Shown: positions 44,851 to 58,800, counted from the first letter of the stretch. The stretch: 64,000 bases of DNA from Struthio camelus (GCF_040807025.1 NC_090952.1:17419068-17483067), one strand, 5' to 3'. Program-made: numbers and translations. Notes: generated by a model from the sequence alone, not told the origin.

Positions 44851-44931
44851 TTTCTGTTTGTTTTTTGTTTTGAACCTCTGCGACTAAACAGCAGTAGAAA
44901 GGGTGTTCTCCAAAGCCATCTTGAAGCAAAT
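44851..44931 (-). pseudogene. SAT-like pseudogene, exon 3 remnant with lost splice sites
   Basis: It encodes [20 protein letters not shown] followed by a Gln/Lys run. SAT1 has [20 protein letters not shown]. At the expected acceptor the sequence reads ttccg instead of an AG, and no consensus donor is seen at the other end, so borders are approximate. Confidence 0.9.
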
Positions 44932-45875
44932 CGGAAGTTAAGATTAAAGCTAATGAGCAACTGACCAGCTACCAGCATTAACTTTGTTCTCTAACTTTAT
45001 TTTAGTTAAATAGCTCTCTAGGTAAGGAAATAAAATTAGTTTTGGCATAGTCTATGCGTGGATTGTAGTTGTAAAATGCCTAACTCTTTCTATTTGATAT
45101 TTAATGTTCAGAAGTTAAGAAGATGAGAGAAAGAAGTGGGTACGTGAAGTTTAATACAAAAAGCTATTTAGGCCTATGAGGGATAATCTTAATCCATGGT
45201 TTTATTTGTTGTTACCTAGCCAGGCACCGAACAGAGAAACCTGCTGGCGGCCTCTGCAGCCGTTCTGTGAGGCCTAGTCCGAACCTGCTGCGTGCAATAA
45301 AATAGCAGCGTGCAATAGAAAGTCAGTAGTATGTTAACTATATGAAAGGGATTTCCTGATTCGTTTAATTAGAACAACTCACCAGATTAAAAACTGTAAA
45401 TTTACAACATTTGTGCCTCCTTCTTTTAACGAAATTTGAAAGCACTAGGTAAAGGTGTTCTGTTTAGCGCACACCATGACGTATCTGTGTTTAAAGGTTA
45501 GCGTTCAGCAGCTGTGAACTTGAACCAGAGAGGAAGTTTGGTGTCAACTGGAGGAACAAAGCATATGTACAGACTGGTGCTTTACACTCCTGCATCACTT
45601 CTAATGGGGGATTGCACCGCTTTCTTAGTGAGGTGTGTGCTAGTTTCTGTGCTCTCAGATGAGGAAGCTGAGCGTGATTCAGAGACCTGCTGTGAAGTAA
45701 TGTAATGGGCAGGGCTGAGAAACAGTCTTAACTCTAAATAATCCCGTGCATAAAACTGCTGTGGGGTTAGACCTTCAACCAAATAAGTGATCTTTCAAAA
45801 TCTGTGATATGCCAGCCATTGATTTTTGCAGATAACTATTTATTTATTCATTGAAAAGTAAAGGTTAAAGTTTAC

Positions 45876-45927
45876 CTTGCTCTGTTAATGTAACTGCATT
45901 TGGCGTAAATTCATAAGCAGCTCGTTC
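45876..45927 (-). pseudogene. SAT-like pseudogene, exon 2 remnant
   Basis: The acceptor is catttgacag and the donor gtaaac, both intact. It encodes ERAAYEFTPNAVTLTEQ, matching SAT1 ELAKYEYMEEQVILTEK position by position, and ends in phase 1 as in SAT1. Confidence 0.9.
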
Positions 45928-48900
45928 CTGTCAAATGAAGAAATCTGTTCAGATTTTATCAGTTACAGAGAAATTTCCAGAGCACCATCCTAAAAACTAA
46001 TGTTCATGCTATCTTCAGCGCAAAGTTAATCCTTCGCAAACTTTGTGTGTATCCCCATTTACGCCTCTATAGGTCTTGGGGATGACGAGGCGTTCACACA
46101 GAGGCTGCAGCAGATTCAGGATCTTGTTTTACCATTAATGTTTTTTTCAGGGAGCAGGTACTTGTCACTAAGGTAAATTGAAACACAGGAAAAAATGGGC
46201 AGTTTTGGCCTATTGCCAAAACAGCAAAGCGCAGTGTAAACTGAGTACAATGCAACCAGCGCAATACTTTGCATTAATACTTTTTAGTTAGAGAAAGTCA
46301 CTGAAGTCACAGTAATTTAGAAATTGAACTCCTTGGAAAAAAAAAATCTGTAGTTTCAGGGAGAAATGTCATCCCAAATCCTCTTCAGTTTATTTCTAGA
46401 TAACTCTGTAGGAAGCAGTGATTTTAACTACTCTCAAACTTAAGGAAATTTTGTTTTGCATCCTCATGGCTGTTGTAACTGTCATTCCGGTAAACCTTTT
46501 CAGGCAAGTGTGGCTCTTTGGCTTTCAATTAAATATCTTTACGATACTTACTTTACTTCCTCATGATCATGTGATTTGGCAGGAGTAAGCTCAAGGAGTG
46601 TTTCTTGGCTAATCTAAGTGAATAATTGGACCTCGCAGTCTCGGAGCTTGGAGTACTAGAGAATCTCCATCCTCGTCGTGTATGTCAAGACCTTCAGTGA
46701 TGGCAGTGCCTGTTTAGCCTTAAAATGCTCAAAGCATACAGGTCGTATTGCCTGGGATCTGACAATCGAGTTTCTTTATGTTCAGTACTCTCATAGCTGT
46801 GACAAAAGGCAGAAAAATTTATGGGAAACCTTTCGGCTTACAGCACATTCAACTCCACTTACGCTGATATTGTGAAAATAATAAATTCTAAAGCTTAGGA
46901 ATGTATGAATTTAGTAAGATTAAACTTTTGGAAATACCTGCCTTTATTTCTTGAAGAGTACTGTTATATCACTTTTGCCTGTTAGCCTACTAACCGTTAT
47001 TTATTTTGTTGGTCAATATTAAAATACTCTGCCTTATTTGCAACCTAGTGTACGGTTGAGGCATTGGAGAAAGCATGAAGCTGTGTGGTTTGTTACTCGT
47101 ACTTTTTCCTTTCTTATTTTAATTTTTAACTATTTATTTAGAAATAAAGTTACAGTTTATTGTCGAATGTTGAGAATTTTGAAAAGACTTCCTAAAAGAG
47201 AAAGAGAAAAGGGGATGAGGTGACAGTTTGGGGGTGTGTGCAGAGTTGTCAGTTTGTTTTGCTGCCATTCATCCTTGCCAGTGGGGTATTTCCTTTGTTT
47301 TCTCAGAAAGGAAACAAGGTAGAAAAAGAGAGAAATTAACTAGCAAAACTGAATGCTAGGTACAGGTGTCATTACAGGATTCCTTTTTAGCTCCGCTCTC
47401 ATCTGCGTGCGATAGCCTCACGGCCAGCCTGCCCTGCAGACCTTCCTGAGCAAACCTTCCTTCTCAAAGGCACAAAGACGCTCTTCTTTCCCTGTCTCTC
47501 CCCTGTTGCATAACTTGGCTCAGGCTGCCGTTGAGGGCACGTGGGACAGCTGAGGCTACTTCCCCCTTCCCCTTTCCCGCAAGTTCTTTTGAGTTTACAA
47601 TCCTGCTGTGTCCCTTACCATGTCCCTTCTAGGTTTAAAAGCTTCCTGCTCGTCTTAATATAAAAACTGTTAAAACACTTGAAAAGCAAAGTGTTCATTG
47701 TGCAGTGTATCTTATCAAACTCCTGATCTAGAGCTTATTCATAGCTTCATAGAAATCACCCATTAAATAAGTAATAGAAATAATTTTAATAATAAAAGAG
47801 ATGTAAATAATAGCAATTTGGTGTTGAAGGACCTTTTTCCGAGCTTCATTTCCCCCTCCTACTCTCTTCTCCCTCAGTTTTGCAGCTTCTGAAGTCATTG
47901 GCAGGGAGGAATAGATTTGTATGAATCCCGAAAGAAGTAAAGACTCTGTAAGGAGTTGAAAGGTAGCAGGAATTTGCTTTTTATGGGAGTTAGGTAAATG
48001 TTTGGAGAAATACTGTGACATCAGTGATCCACAGGTAGACTTGTGTAGATGTTTTTATATTGGAAGAGGAATTTAGCAGTGCGAGTCTGTAAAATCAAGT
48101 ACCATGATTGAGGTCTTGAGAGAAGGTCAGCTCTGAAACTGAATAAACAAATTTTTTAGGGGAAATTAAGTTTCGTATTGAGGAAATTCAAAACCTCCAG
48201 CCCAGAAGAGACCAACAACACCAATGCAATGCTGCTCTCATGGCCCCTGCTGGATTTTGTTCTCTATCAGTTGATGTAAGACTATCATCCAAATTACAAC
48301 ATTTGTGTAAGAGTTAGCGTACATATTTCCTTACGTTCACTGCTGCTTTCAGACTGTGGTGAATGAATACAGGATACAGAGTAACTAGAGAAATAAAATG
48401 CTCTCTAGCAGCCTTTTCTGAAGTCAACTACTTCCCTGGGGGAGTTCTGCACTCTAGGTAAATGTATTTCATTTGCAACATGATGCAGGTACTGTACTCT
48501 TTCACTATTGTTTATTTTGCACCCATCAGTAATATTATTTATAATGACATAAGGATTTTTTTCTCAATTTAGTTCTCTCTGATTTTTTTTTCATTGACCA
48601 GAACAGTATTGTAAGTAATACTTTAAAGGAGTTAGCTTTGATCAACAGCCCATTAACAGTGGGCTGTTGATATAATTCTCTGAAGCCAGTGGTAAGGGTT
48701 GGGAGTCATTCCCATGCAATAAGATTTCTAGCATGAACTATTATAATTACTTAATTAACTATGACCGCTGTGTATCATAATTGATATCTTTTGCTAGGAC
48801 TAGTTTGAATAAGCAGGACGTGAGCCAATCATTCTTGACTGAACCAAGACCAAAATAACAGTCCACTACAATCTGGTATTTATTACATTACAGAACGCTT

Positions 48901-51900
48901 TATTGCAGACTCAGTTGTCTAAATGTAGTAAACTGGGGGAATGAACATGTAAAGTGGAATAATTCATCCTGTTCTAATTCTCAAGTGTCTTTTCCAAGTC
49001 TCAGGGAGACGGAATAGCCAATAAGTGCTGATGCATAGAATTACTGTCGGTGTAAAGCAGGCCGGTTTCTCTATTGTAATACAAAATTACTCAAATATTC
49101 TATTCTCAGTCTGGCAATAGGTGACACAGTTGATGTTTCAGAACTCACGTATAAGCACAGAGCTCACCTATAAATAGGAGCTCTGTCAGCTCCAAAATAG
49201 TGTAAAAGTGTGCTTAACTACTTTTAAGTGTAGTTAGTGCAACCCAGTTTTAACACTAAATATTTGTAGCACTCGGTTGTATTTCTGTATCTTGTTTTAC
49301 AGTTTATAATATGCAAGCTGTATGTGGAGTCACAGAAATCAAAGTTTAGAAATGTGAAATGGCTCGGCGTAACAGTCCTTATCCTGCCAGTTGAGTACCA
49401 TCTCCTGCGTTGCATATTCTGATGCGTTTATTTTATTTTTCAATTTAAAAGCCTCAAATTAATAAGCTTTTGTTACCTTTTTGAGATTGTTGCAAGCCAT
49501 AGGTTAGAACGTTGTAGGTTTCAGGAGTAAGAAGAGGTTAATGACTGTGAACATCTGGAGATCTACTTTTTTTAATTTAATCATCCGAATTCATTCCAGT
49601 ATTAACACATCACAAACTGCAATTTATGGGTTGAGAGAACAATTTTATGCTTAGAAGTTTACAAAGACACAGCATTCTAACGCTGATGGGGAAGGCGGCA
49701 TTGAGGAGCAGTCTTAGGGTGACATTTAAATCGTATCTTTACATCTTGATAGCTCTCTACATTTTCTTTGCTTATTTTTCCCTGATATAGTTACTTGCAC
49801 TTGGATTAATTTTTGCATACTTTTGAAAGGAAAAAACAACCTGAAAGAGAGGAGATTAAGAGACCATGGAAGGAGGACAATCTGGGAGGAAAGGTAGGTA
49901 ACGAGTAGGAGGGACATGTGGAGGGAACAGGTGACAACTTTTACTGGAGTAAGTAAAAAGGGAAATAAATTGGCAATACAAAAAACCCTTCAGATTGCTA
50001 TGTGAGAGCTGTGAGCGCATCTTACGTTCCTAACACTGTGGATCGTTTGAACAGACTAAATAACAAAATACTTTGGCAGTATCTGGAAAAAGTGGTCACC
50101 TTGGTAATGGTGAACAGGAAAAAATTCTAGTAGGCCTTTAAAAAGTAATCTAGGGAAAGGGAAAAGATGCTATGTCCCTGCCTAAGAATCCTTCTCCCCT
50201 GTCTTTGATGAGACACAGGATTTCTGGACAGTCCTGAAGTGCTGCTGGACGAAGTCAGAAAGAGCTCACAGTGCCAGCATCAATACCTAGCTTGTAAGAA
50301 ACTTGTGCCAGCAGAGAATCAGATACTTGCAGGTAGAGAGCTGAACCTCTGGGCTGTAACTTGGGATGTGGTCCCTCATTGACCATATCAGAGGGGAAAC
50401 TGAGTAGGTAGTAAACAGAAATGCTTTCTTCCTCCTCCTTTATTTCCTTCACTGAAGTACTGATTTGGTCTCACTCTTTGCCTCTGTTTTGGTTACATCT
50501 TCTATGTAACCATTTAACTCATATTCCTAAGATCTTCTGTTTTCTTTTAAGCTGGCGCCGTGTAAGCAGGTGGGAGGTCACAATGGGGACTAGTGTCGCA
50601 GTCCTTATCTTTGCCATGGCCTAAGGGTCATGAAATGGCAGGCTGCAGGGATTGCTAAAATCAAATCCTTGAAACTGAAAAAAGCAAAAGGCCTGTAAAA
50701 TGCTAGATGCAAACGCTGTGCAGCGCAGCTGCTTGCAAATGAGGCTGCTTTGTGTTTTCTGTCCCGAGAGAGCAGTACTGAAAGCTCTATGCCCTGACAG
50801 GGACCTGTCTTCTACAGTTTCTTTGGGTGGCACTCCAGTTCTTTCAAAAAGAGAAGCAAGTGAGGAAGAGTAAGAGGTGTAAGTCAGTGAGATATGCAGG
50901 AGCCTGGGATGTGTGGGGAACATTCAGGGACTAGAGAAGACCTGCATAGAAGCATTACTGACTGAATGTGATGTGGAGAAGAAAATGAGCAGCAAGGACA
51001 ATTCAGTGTCTTTTCTGAACTGTAGCCTAATAAGGCAATCCTTCCATCTTCGTTCTCAAAATACATTTCTGCTTGTTTTCCTATCTATCTGGCTCTTTTT
51101 ACCAAGAATGCATCTTCCCATTTTATGCAGTCAGCTTCTATGCTTTCTTTTTTACCCATGGATGGGTGCAAATACCAGCCTCTTAAAATTAATCTTGGGT
51201 AAATTTTTTCACGAGGAGAGAGAGAGAGAGATAGATAAGCCTCATAAAGCTACTCTGTCCGGTTCAGGCCATTCCCTTCCTGCCTTGGGGTTTTTTTTTA
51301 TAAAAATAAAACTATCTGAAAAGAGAGCTAAAACTTTCAGATGTGCTCGTTTTTCCTATCGCTTATGAAGCAATACTGTGTGGGGTCACTAATAAAATCT
51401 TAATAAGAGTTACCATAAAATTGCGAGTAGTAGTGTTGCTATAGTCAGCACTATAATTGAAATGTATTTGTGTCACTAGTTTGTGAATTAATGTTCTGGC
51501 TGGGTGCTAGCGTGCAATGGATGGCCTCGTCAGTACAAGCCCTCACTTGAGCTAGAACACGTGCATTAGCTTTTCCAAAATAAAAATGCTAAAAAATAAC
51601 TGGAAAAGTCAACATTTTTTTTCTCCATATAGCCATATTCCTGAAGATGTCTGCATTAAAGTGGGTATTTGGAGCCTCCTACTTTTAATTTTTTTGAGAC
51701 TCTCAGGAAAGAAAAGCATGCTGTAAAGTTAGATTTTGTTTCAATTCCAGCTGCGGTCAGTTTAGCTGCAGGTTGTGATAGGGACTAGAGTCTGGTGCTA
51801 TGATCCATGGGGATAAAATAAAAATATCTAAATAAAGTTGTAGTTCAAACTGAAATAAATCTAAGTGTAATTCCACATTTATTAAAAAAAAAAAAAAAGA

Positions 51901-52761
51901 TTGAGAGAAATTGGGATAGTGTAAGAATTTTTGTCCAATACAGAAATTTCAGAGTTAAGAAAAAAGATGCTTAATTTTCTTTCAGAAATTAATTTCCTTA
52001 ATTTCCTTTCCTGATTTGAATATTTATAAATATTATGTGGCAACAGTGAGGAAGGATATGTGTGATACTTAATGTCAAACTATGGGAGAAATCTGGATAA
52101 AATCAGGAGACTGGAAGTTATGAAATCATGGAGATTTTAAAGGTTTAGCAGATAAGTTTTCTGATCAAACTGGGTGTGGGCTGGAGGGAGAGGTGTCAGT
52201 AACATACTGTTGTGCTCTAGCAGTGCCTTGCAAACCGGAGCTGCAGTAATCATTGCAGCAAGACTTAGTTTGTTGTAGGAAGAAAAATGTCTTAAGAACA
52301 TGGTCTTCAGTGTGCTTATCTGTGTTTGACATTTCTTTAAAAACAGAATATATTCAAGGAACCTTGTATTAAAATACATTCAAGCTTTGTCATCTTTAAA
52401 AGGTAACATAATTCTAAAACGACAAATAAATGCTTGTGACAGATATCTTAGTGTGTTGCAACTCGTGTCATTAAAGGAATACTTTGATATGTATTGAGAT
52501 ATTGAGATGTTCAGAGGTTAATGAAATATATTTTTATGGAACTACCCAGCTGCTGTAAAAGAAAATATGCTGAAGAAGTTACCAGGAAGTTGTATCTGAT
52601 GTAAGTTAATTAGTAATTCTTTATAGAGAAGGATGCTGTAAAGCAAGCTCAAAATCCATGGTCCTTGACTTGTTAATGAAGAAAGAGTAGCAGAAAGGAA
52701 AGTATGTTCTGCTACTAACAAAGCCCAGAAGAAATTGTCGGTTACCACAGTCGGCTTCAGG
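45928..52761. other. Intergenic stretch without recognised genes
   Basis: No exon with family resemblance was found on either strand; the missing first exon of the SAT-like pseudogene would be expected on the minus strand here. The stretch contains a 12-bp hairpin (48641-48671), a shorter one (49157-49182), a GA-rich run (51216-51232) and a poly-A run (51883-51898). Confidence 0.55.
48641..48671. repeat. 12-bp perfect hairpin with a 7-nt loop
   Basis: atcaacagccca (48641-48652) pairs with tgggctgttgat (48660-48671). Confidence 0.94.
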
Positions 52762-52834
52762 ATGTGCAGTGGTAAAGTCTGGCTTCTCATTCTGTTGATG
52801 GCCGGTGATTCGCTGTGTCAGCAAGCTTCAGAAC
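52762..52834 (+). CDS. Unrecognised membrane-protein gene, exon 1 (signal peptide)
   Basis: ATG at 52762 starts Cys-Ser-Gly-Lys-Val-Trp and a hydrophobic leucine core, then a likely signal cleavage near DSLCQ/QASE. The donor is gtaagg, phase 1. An in-frame ATG nine codons earlier (52735) would add a polar stretch before the signal peptide and is less likely. Confidence 0.75.
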
Positions 52835-55800
52835 GTAAGGAACGGTTGCTTTTTTGCTTTATAGCTTGTCAGGGTAGTGGTGTTTCTATCAAATTCCTGG
52901 CTTACCTATGGTATTACAATACTAATGATGTCGCTTCTGATAAAATTCTCCTTGTGGCTTAGGTAGAATTTATTTTTAAATATGGAAAACCAACAAAGAT
53001 GTTAAGACCTTGGTGTGATAACTGCTTACGTATGTTTGCTGTTATGATGTGTTTCATAGTTCTTGAGTTCTCTACTGCCAAGACTGTGGTGATATTCTGT
53101 AGAGACGTAGGTATACAAGGCAAAAATGCTTGCGCTTTCACCTGTTATTCTGTACTTCTGTGCAATAACAAGATTATAGCAATATGAATTACAATAAATA
53201 TTACTAGGTTTTCTGGTATTTTCAGGCCATTTTGAGTCAACCTGTCAATGTCAAATAGCGTATGTTTTAAATGAGCAAGATGTTTGGGCTCATTTTTTCA
53301 GTAGGAAGAAATACTCAGTGTATGAAAACAAATTATACTTATGATAGAAACTATTTTTAGAAATATTTTTGAAGATGAACAGGGAGAATACTGTCAGTAG
53401 TTAAGAGCACGGCAATGTGCATAGAAAAAAGATTATTTAAAATAAGGAGTTAAGGTATACGGAAATGTCTCTGACTTAGTATGTATAGTATTGGGCAGGA
53501 TTTTTTTTAATGGGAAGACTTTGTAGTAGCTTGGTTTTTTATTTTTATTTTTTAATCACCACTGTTCTTTAACTGGTAGCTACCAGGTACTGATAATTAG
53601 GTTATTTTCTACTCCCTCAGTATTTTTTGTAACAGCACTAAAAGAATTGTAATGCAACCACTGGTCATACAGTTAACTGAAAAACATTATTGTTTATCTC
53701 CTGCCTAATATGATGCTAAATACTACAGTTTTTTTTTCAATGTTCTGCACTTTATGGTTGTAAAGTATGATCCACATTTACATTGTGTTGGAAAATGCTC
53801 CCGTGCTGATGCCCTCTTGAGAGAAAGGGATATGATGTATGTAACTGAATTTGTATAAACGGAAGCCTTGATCACTGTGTAATGGTAATTTCACATGGAG
53901 TTAGAGTAGCTACAAATATATACATCTAGATTTATCTCTGATTTACAATAAATATTGGATTAGATTGTATTGAGACTTGGGTGGGGAGAAGAAGGCTTTT
54001 GCAGTTGAAATAAAGACTGCCTATAGCATAATTTCTCTAGCTCAATAATGCATTGGTCATGAATTTTCTAATTCAGCTGTTCATGGTGTAGAATCCCTGC
54101 TTAGAATAACAGTGCAGTAATGGTCCTAACCATGCTCTGATACAGCTTTCTTCTTGCCTGTTACCTGGCTAGGTTCAGGATGATCTGCTCAGAGATTGCT
54201 TCCAGTTCAGACCTTATGGCGCTGTTCTAAAGGCATATCTTCTTCTTCTGAAAAGCTTATCCAAAATAGCATTCAGCTGTATGGCTTGTTTTGTTTTTTG
54301 AGTATCATAATAGTGTTTGGCCTGCAATGTACGTTGTTGTAGTTTTTATTCTCTCTTTGAATTTATCTGGCAGTGTCTTGCAAGTGCTTATTCAGTTGCA
54401 CATTATATGTCCGGATTTCAGGTACATCTGCCTAAATCATAGGCTTTACAGATTTTACACCAGAGTGTCTGGTCAGCTCGTAGCCTGCTGATACGAATGA
54501 TGACTACCGCGTTTAGTCAGAGTCCTACATAGAAAAGAAACGGGTAGCACGGAATATAGGGTTTGAGTGTCAGACACGGTGAGTTCTGATGTCTGATTAA
54601 GATTGCTGATGCGGAAGTTATTTTTAGACTCCGAAGTACTGTAAGCACTCAACTTCTAGAACGTAATTTACAGCACACAGTGCTTGAGCAGTAAAAGAGG
54701 TGGGGGAGAACCCGTGTTAATGCAGAACAGATCCTTTTGTGTGCCAGCTAAGGAATAATCCCGGTGCAAAACACACAAAAAGTTTTTTTATGAGGATTAA
54801 GTATGGAGAGTGAGACGCTCGATGGGTTTTCGGGTTTCATGATTTCTAGTCTTTGCTAACAATCCAGAGATTATATATAGGACAGTTCAGATATAGCCAC
54901 ACTTGAATATTATGCTATATTATGATAGAAATCATAATAATATGAGTTATACAGTGTACTGGCTAATAAAGGACAAATGGAAGATGGCTGCAAGTTCTGA
55001 GTAAAGTAATTTCAGTGGGTAAATCTTCATTCCTCAAATCATTTCAAAATTATGAAAGTACAAGTCATTGGAAAGTAAGATTTAGTATCATTTACAAAGT
55101 CCTTCATATGAAGCTTGAATTTCTGCTGTAGTTAGAAATACAGCCCACTAACAATATATTACTGTATAACTGCATTAAATAAATGTTTGTGTTGTTTTAA
55201 TTTACAGCGGACTGCACAGCAGTTGATGACTTTCAGGCCTGTCTGGGTAATACAGACAACTTCTGTCCAACTAATATTTCTTGTCAATGTAAAGATGAAA
55301 AACCTTTTTGCAGGTAAGGGTTGTTTTAAATATATGCTATGTAAATACAGATCATCAAATACATTATTAATGATGAACTAAAATTAGACCCTGTAATGTG
55401 ATCCATGAGAGTGGATGTTGATCTTCATTCACAGTCTGCATAAGCTCATAAATCTGCTACCGAACATCAGATTAAGGATCTGAGTGAGCATTTTCCTTAT
55501 TAGAACGTATGTAGGTCGTCAAATTCATAGTTTAGATTACATATAATTATTGTAATCCTTAGTTTTGACATGCTCGTTATTGTCTCAGGTGTTTTACTTA
55601 TAAATTGAAATAAGCAGTATAATGTCAATGCTTTTTTTCCAGTTTGATCCAAATTTTGATCCACATGAGTTTAAAAATCATTTAGATATATAAACTCCCT
55701 GTTATTCATTATGTATTTGCTTATTTTCTTTAAAAACTATCTGGTCATTTGAGTGGAAAACATTGTTCCCTTATCTAGTATATATATTTTTTTTACGTAG

Positions 55801-58800
55801 AGTTAGACCCTTTGACTTATTGTAGCAGGAAGTCAACAAGAAAATACCAGTGCAGAAGTTCATCTGATTACCTGACTGATTCAGGGAAATAATTTCTCTA
55901 TGACCCTGTTACGGCATTCTGTTGTTTATGCAAATGCAGCTGAGCTACAGTTGCAGCCAGTGTACCAGATCAGCTAAATGAGTATGCCAATATCCAGCTG
56001 TCTGAATGTTAGATAGTGCAATTCCGGACTAAGAGAAAATGCTACATTCCTGAAGCTATACATACGATAGAAAATATATGTCCATCTCAATATAAATACT
56101 GCACATGAAGTAAGAGAAGTATTTTCAGTACTGGCGATCCAATTCAAACTTCCAGAAAAGGTTACTCAAATCCAGAGCGTTTGCATCAGCAAATGATTCA
56201 AAATTCTCTTCAAAAGAACCTTTCCATCATGACAACGGCTAGCGGCGTTCCGTTCTAGGGTTATCCTTTCTATTAGCAGTGCAAGTGGTGCTTTGGGAGG
56301 AAAAAAAAAAAGCCCTGAATTAATGACAGTAATTAAATTTTAAAGAAAAAGCAGCATTCTCATCCCGTTATCTTTTTTCACTCTTAAAAGCAGAGGAGGC
56401 ATATTCTGTGAATCCGCTATGGGTTCTGTTACTGCTTTTTCACTGGAGGTACATCAATATCATAGTGATAGGTAACAGTGTGATATTTCAATTATATCTT
56501 CATAGCCTGTTCTGGAATTATGCAAGCTTTGTCGTATTTACAGCTGACCAAAAATCTTTGGCCTGGATCATGCAGGGACTAGGATAATATACCCTGTTTT
56601 CAGTAAAGTTTATTATCTTGACTCACTGCCCTGCTAACTTAGATACATAGTTCTTGGTTGGCCCATGGCAAGTGGCACGGCAGAGCGCATATGCCACCAA
56701 ATCTAGAATCAGATGTGTAGAAATTCTCTCAGATAAATAATATTTTCAGATAAATAGTAAAAATATTTAAACTTTTGACCCCTCTAGCATTCAATAAATA
56801 GTTATGGAGCAAAATATTTTCATTTTTTGCTATTACTTATTTTTAAATTATGATACTCTTGCTAATAATTAATGTTTTTATTCACAGATGTAATTACTAC
56901 AGAGTGGGCTGGAGGGAATATTGGTACATGGGTCCCAAATGCAATCAACTTTGGAACACGCTGGATTTGATTTTAGTAACTGTTCTTCCTGCAGTGGCAT
57001 TGTCTTTCGTAGTTGGTGTAATATGTCAGTGTGTGCACTACTGTAAAGGTAAAAAAGCCAGGTGAGTTATTCTGGACACAGTTAAAAGTGCTTTTTACAA
57101 TCAAAACGGAAGTAAAGCAAAAAAAAAAAAGTCTGATATTCTGAATAATTTTTAACCTCGGGACATATATTTAAATCAACAAGCTTCCCATATAGCAGGC
57201 TCTGCCAAATAATTCTTTACACAGTAGAGAGGTAAATCAGGGCATCTTAGCTAAGCACTTTACAGTTATTCAGCTCTTTACCATTGCATACAGAACTTCA
57301 CACAGAATAGGTTATTGTTTCTCTTCTTTGGGACTAACTAACCAGGCAGACTTTAAAAATGAACATGTCCTTTAATTGGCTTATTATTTTAACTGAAGGC
57401 TACCAAATCTGTCTCGCTGATTTATTTGCTATTGAGCGTTGGCTGCGTTTCCACTAGTTAAAAAAACTGGAATAAGACCAGTAAACACTGGCAAGAGTCC
57501 TGCAGATTAAAGACTATTTCTCCCATTCTGTGATCCTAGGCACTGGCAGTTTGAGCTGCTGTTTGCTTTCAGCACTTTGTCTTTTTTTCCACTGATATCT
57601 GTCCCAAGTATGCAGAGAATGTGTTGTCTTCTTTCATTGAGCCCTGTTAGTGTGTACTATTGGTACTTCCTCTGTCATGGAAGAACTGCAGTAACGTGTA
57701 GCTCTCACATACTCATTGTCACGGTACGTTTAAACATATGATATGGCTGTTGAACAAATTTGCAGTACAAAAAGAATCATGAAGACCCTCAAAAGTATTC
57801 TTAATGCTGTAAATTCACATTGAGTTCTTCCCTCTAGCAGGAAACGGACACATCTTCCATACCACGAGTCACGGCATAACCCTGCATATACTGCTGAACT
57901 CGATGGTAACGTGGGACATGTTTCTCAGCAGCTGCCAAGGGTAAGAGAGATGTTGTTATGTGGTGCACATTGCATGCTCCTAATTCCAGTGGAAGTCAAA
58001 CATGATTTTGTGACTCAACAAAATGCTGCAGAAATAGCACAGAAATGTTGGCTAGTAAACTAAAGATAATCTGAGTTTAAAATCTTTATTTTATGTACTC
58101 AGTACTTGGTTTCCAAGATCATCTCAGTGCATGTGAGAAGGTGCAATTCTTCATCAAGGATCAAGTGAATCTAGTTTGTATAGGAGAAGACAAAGAACTA
58201 AGGATTGTTTAAAAAGGATGTCCTAATAAATATTACCTCTGAGGCCAGTTAAAAAATCAGCATTAAAAAGAAAAGTAATTTGTATATGAGAACAAGCCAC
58301 ATGTTCCAGCTGCTTCATTCATGTCCTCGCTGTGCTCTTCTGGTTGACTGGTGCTAGTTCCAGCCAGATCAGCTCCATGAACTAGGTCATGTTGTGGTAA
58401 GACCAGTACTAGTGCCAGGGCAAGGAAAGGGGCAGGGGAACATAGCTCCAGGGGAAGAGTTTGGGGCTGTCCAGACTTTAGCCAGTATAAGCTGCTGAAG
58501 AGCCACACCTACATTTCATTTGACTGTTAACTAGCTATACCCCACCAGAAGAAAGATTGGCCATTTTGCTTTAAGCTTTTTTTCTTGAATGAGGCTTATC
58601 AGTAAAGGTCTCAGAGTGATTTGGGTTGCGTTCATGAATGATCTGGTAAAGGGGCTGCTAGTAAGGTGGCACATTTTGCTGATGATACCATAGTACTCAG
58701 AAGAGTCAAAAATAAGCCTTACTGTGAAGAAATACAGAAGGAGTTGCCGATAGTGATTGACTGACAAGAAAATGACAAATGAAATTATTCTCAATAAATA

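Larger units (their letters stand above)
41466..45927 (-). pseudogene. Decayed spermidine/spermine N1-acetyltransferase gene (SAT1/SATL1-like), intron-containing
   Basis: Four minus-strand blocks reproduce SAT1 exons 2-5 in order: 45876-45927 (YEFTPNAVTLTEQ), about 44851-44931 ([20 protein letters not shown]), 43639-43741 (VGYAMYFFTYDPRIGRLLYL) and 41466-41672 ([20 protein letters not shown]). SAT1 acetylates spermidine and spermine for export and breakdown. Here the gene is broken. The Trp codon of the AEWN motif is TGA (41583-41585). A TAG (41661-41663) and other changes replace the acetyl-CoA loop RGFGIG. Exon 3 lacks an AG acceptor and a clean donor. Introns are kept, so this is not a retrocopy. 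Its position beside APOOL, on the opposite strand, matches human SATL1. Exon 1 was not found. Confidence 0.9.

Noticed and set aside
47380-47450. Possible first exon of the SAT-like pseudogene (minus strand, VRLSHADE)
   Set aside because: The resemblance to IRPATAADC is too weak and there is no donor in the right phase.
50913-51368. 151-codon plus-strand open frame
   Set aside because: Its composition is AT-rich and low in motifs, and it includes a GA run and a T homopolymer. It looks like a chance frame.
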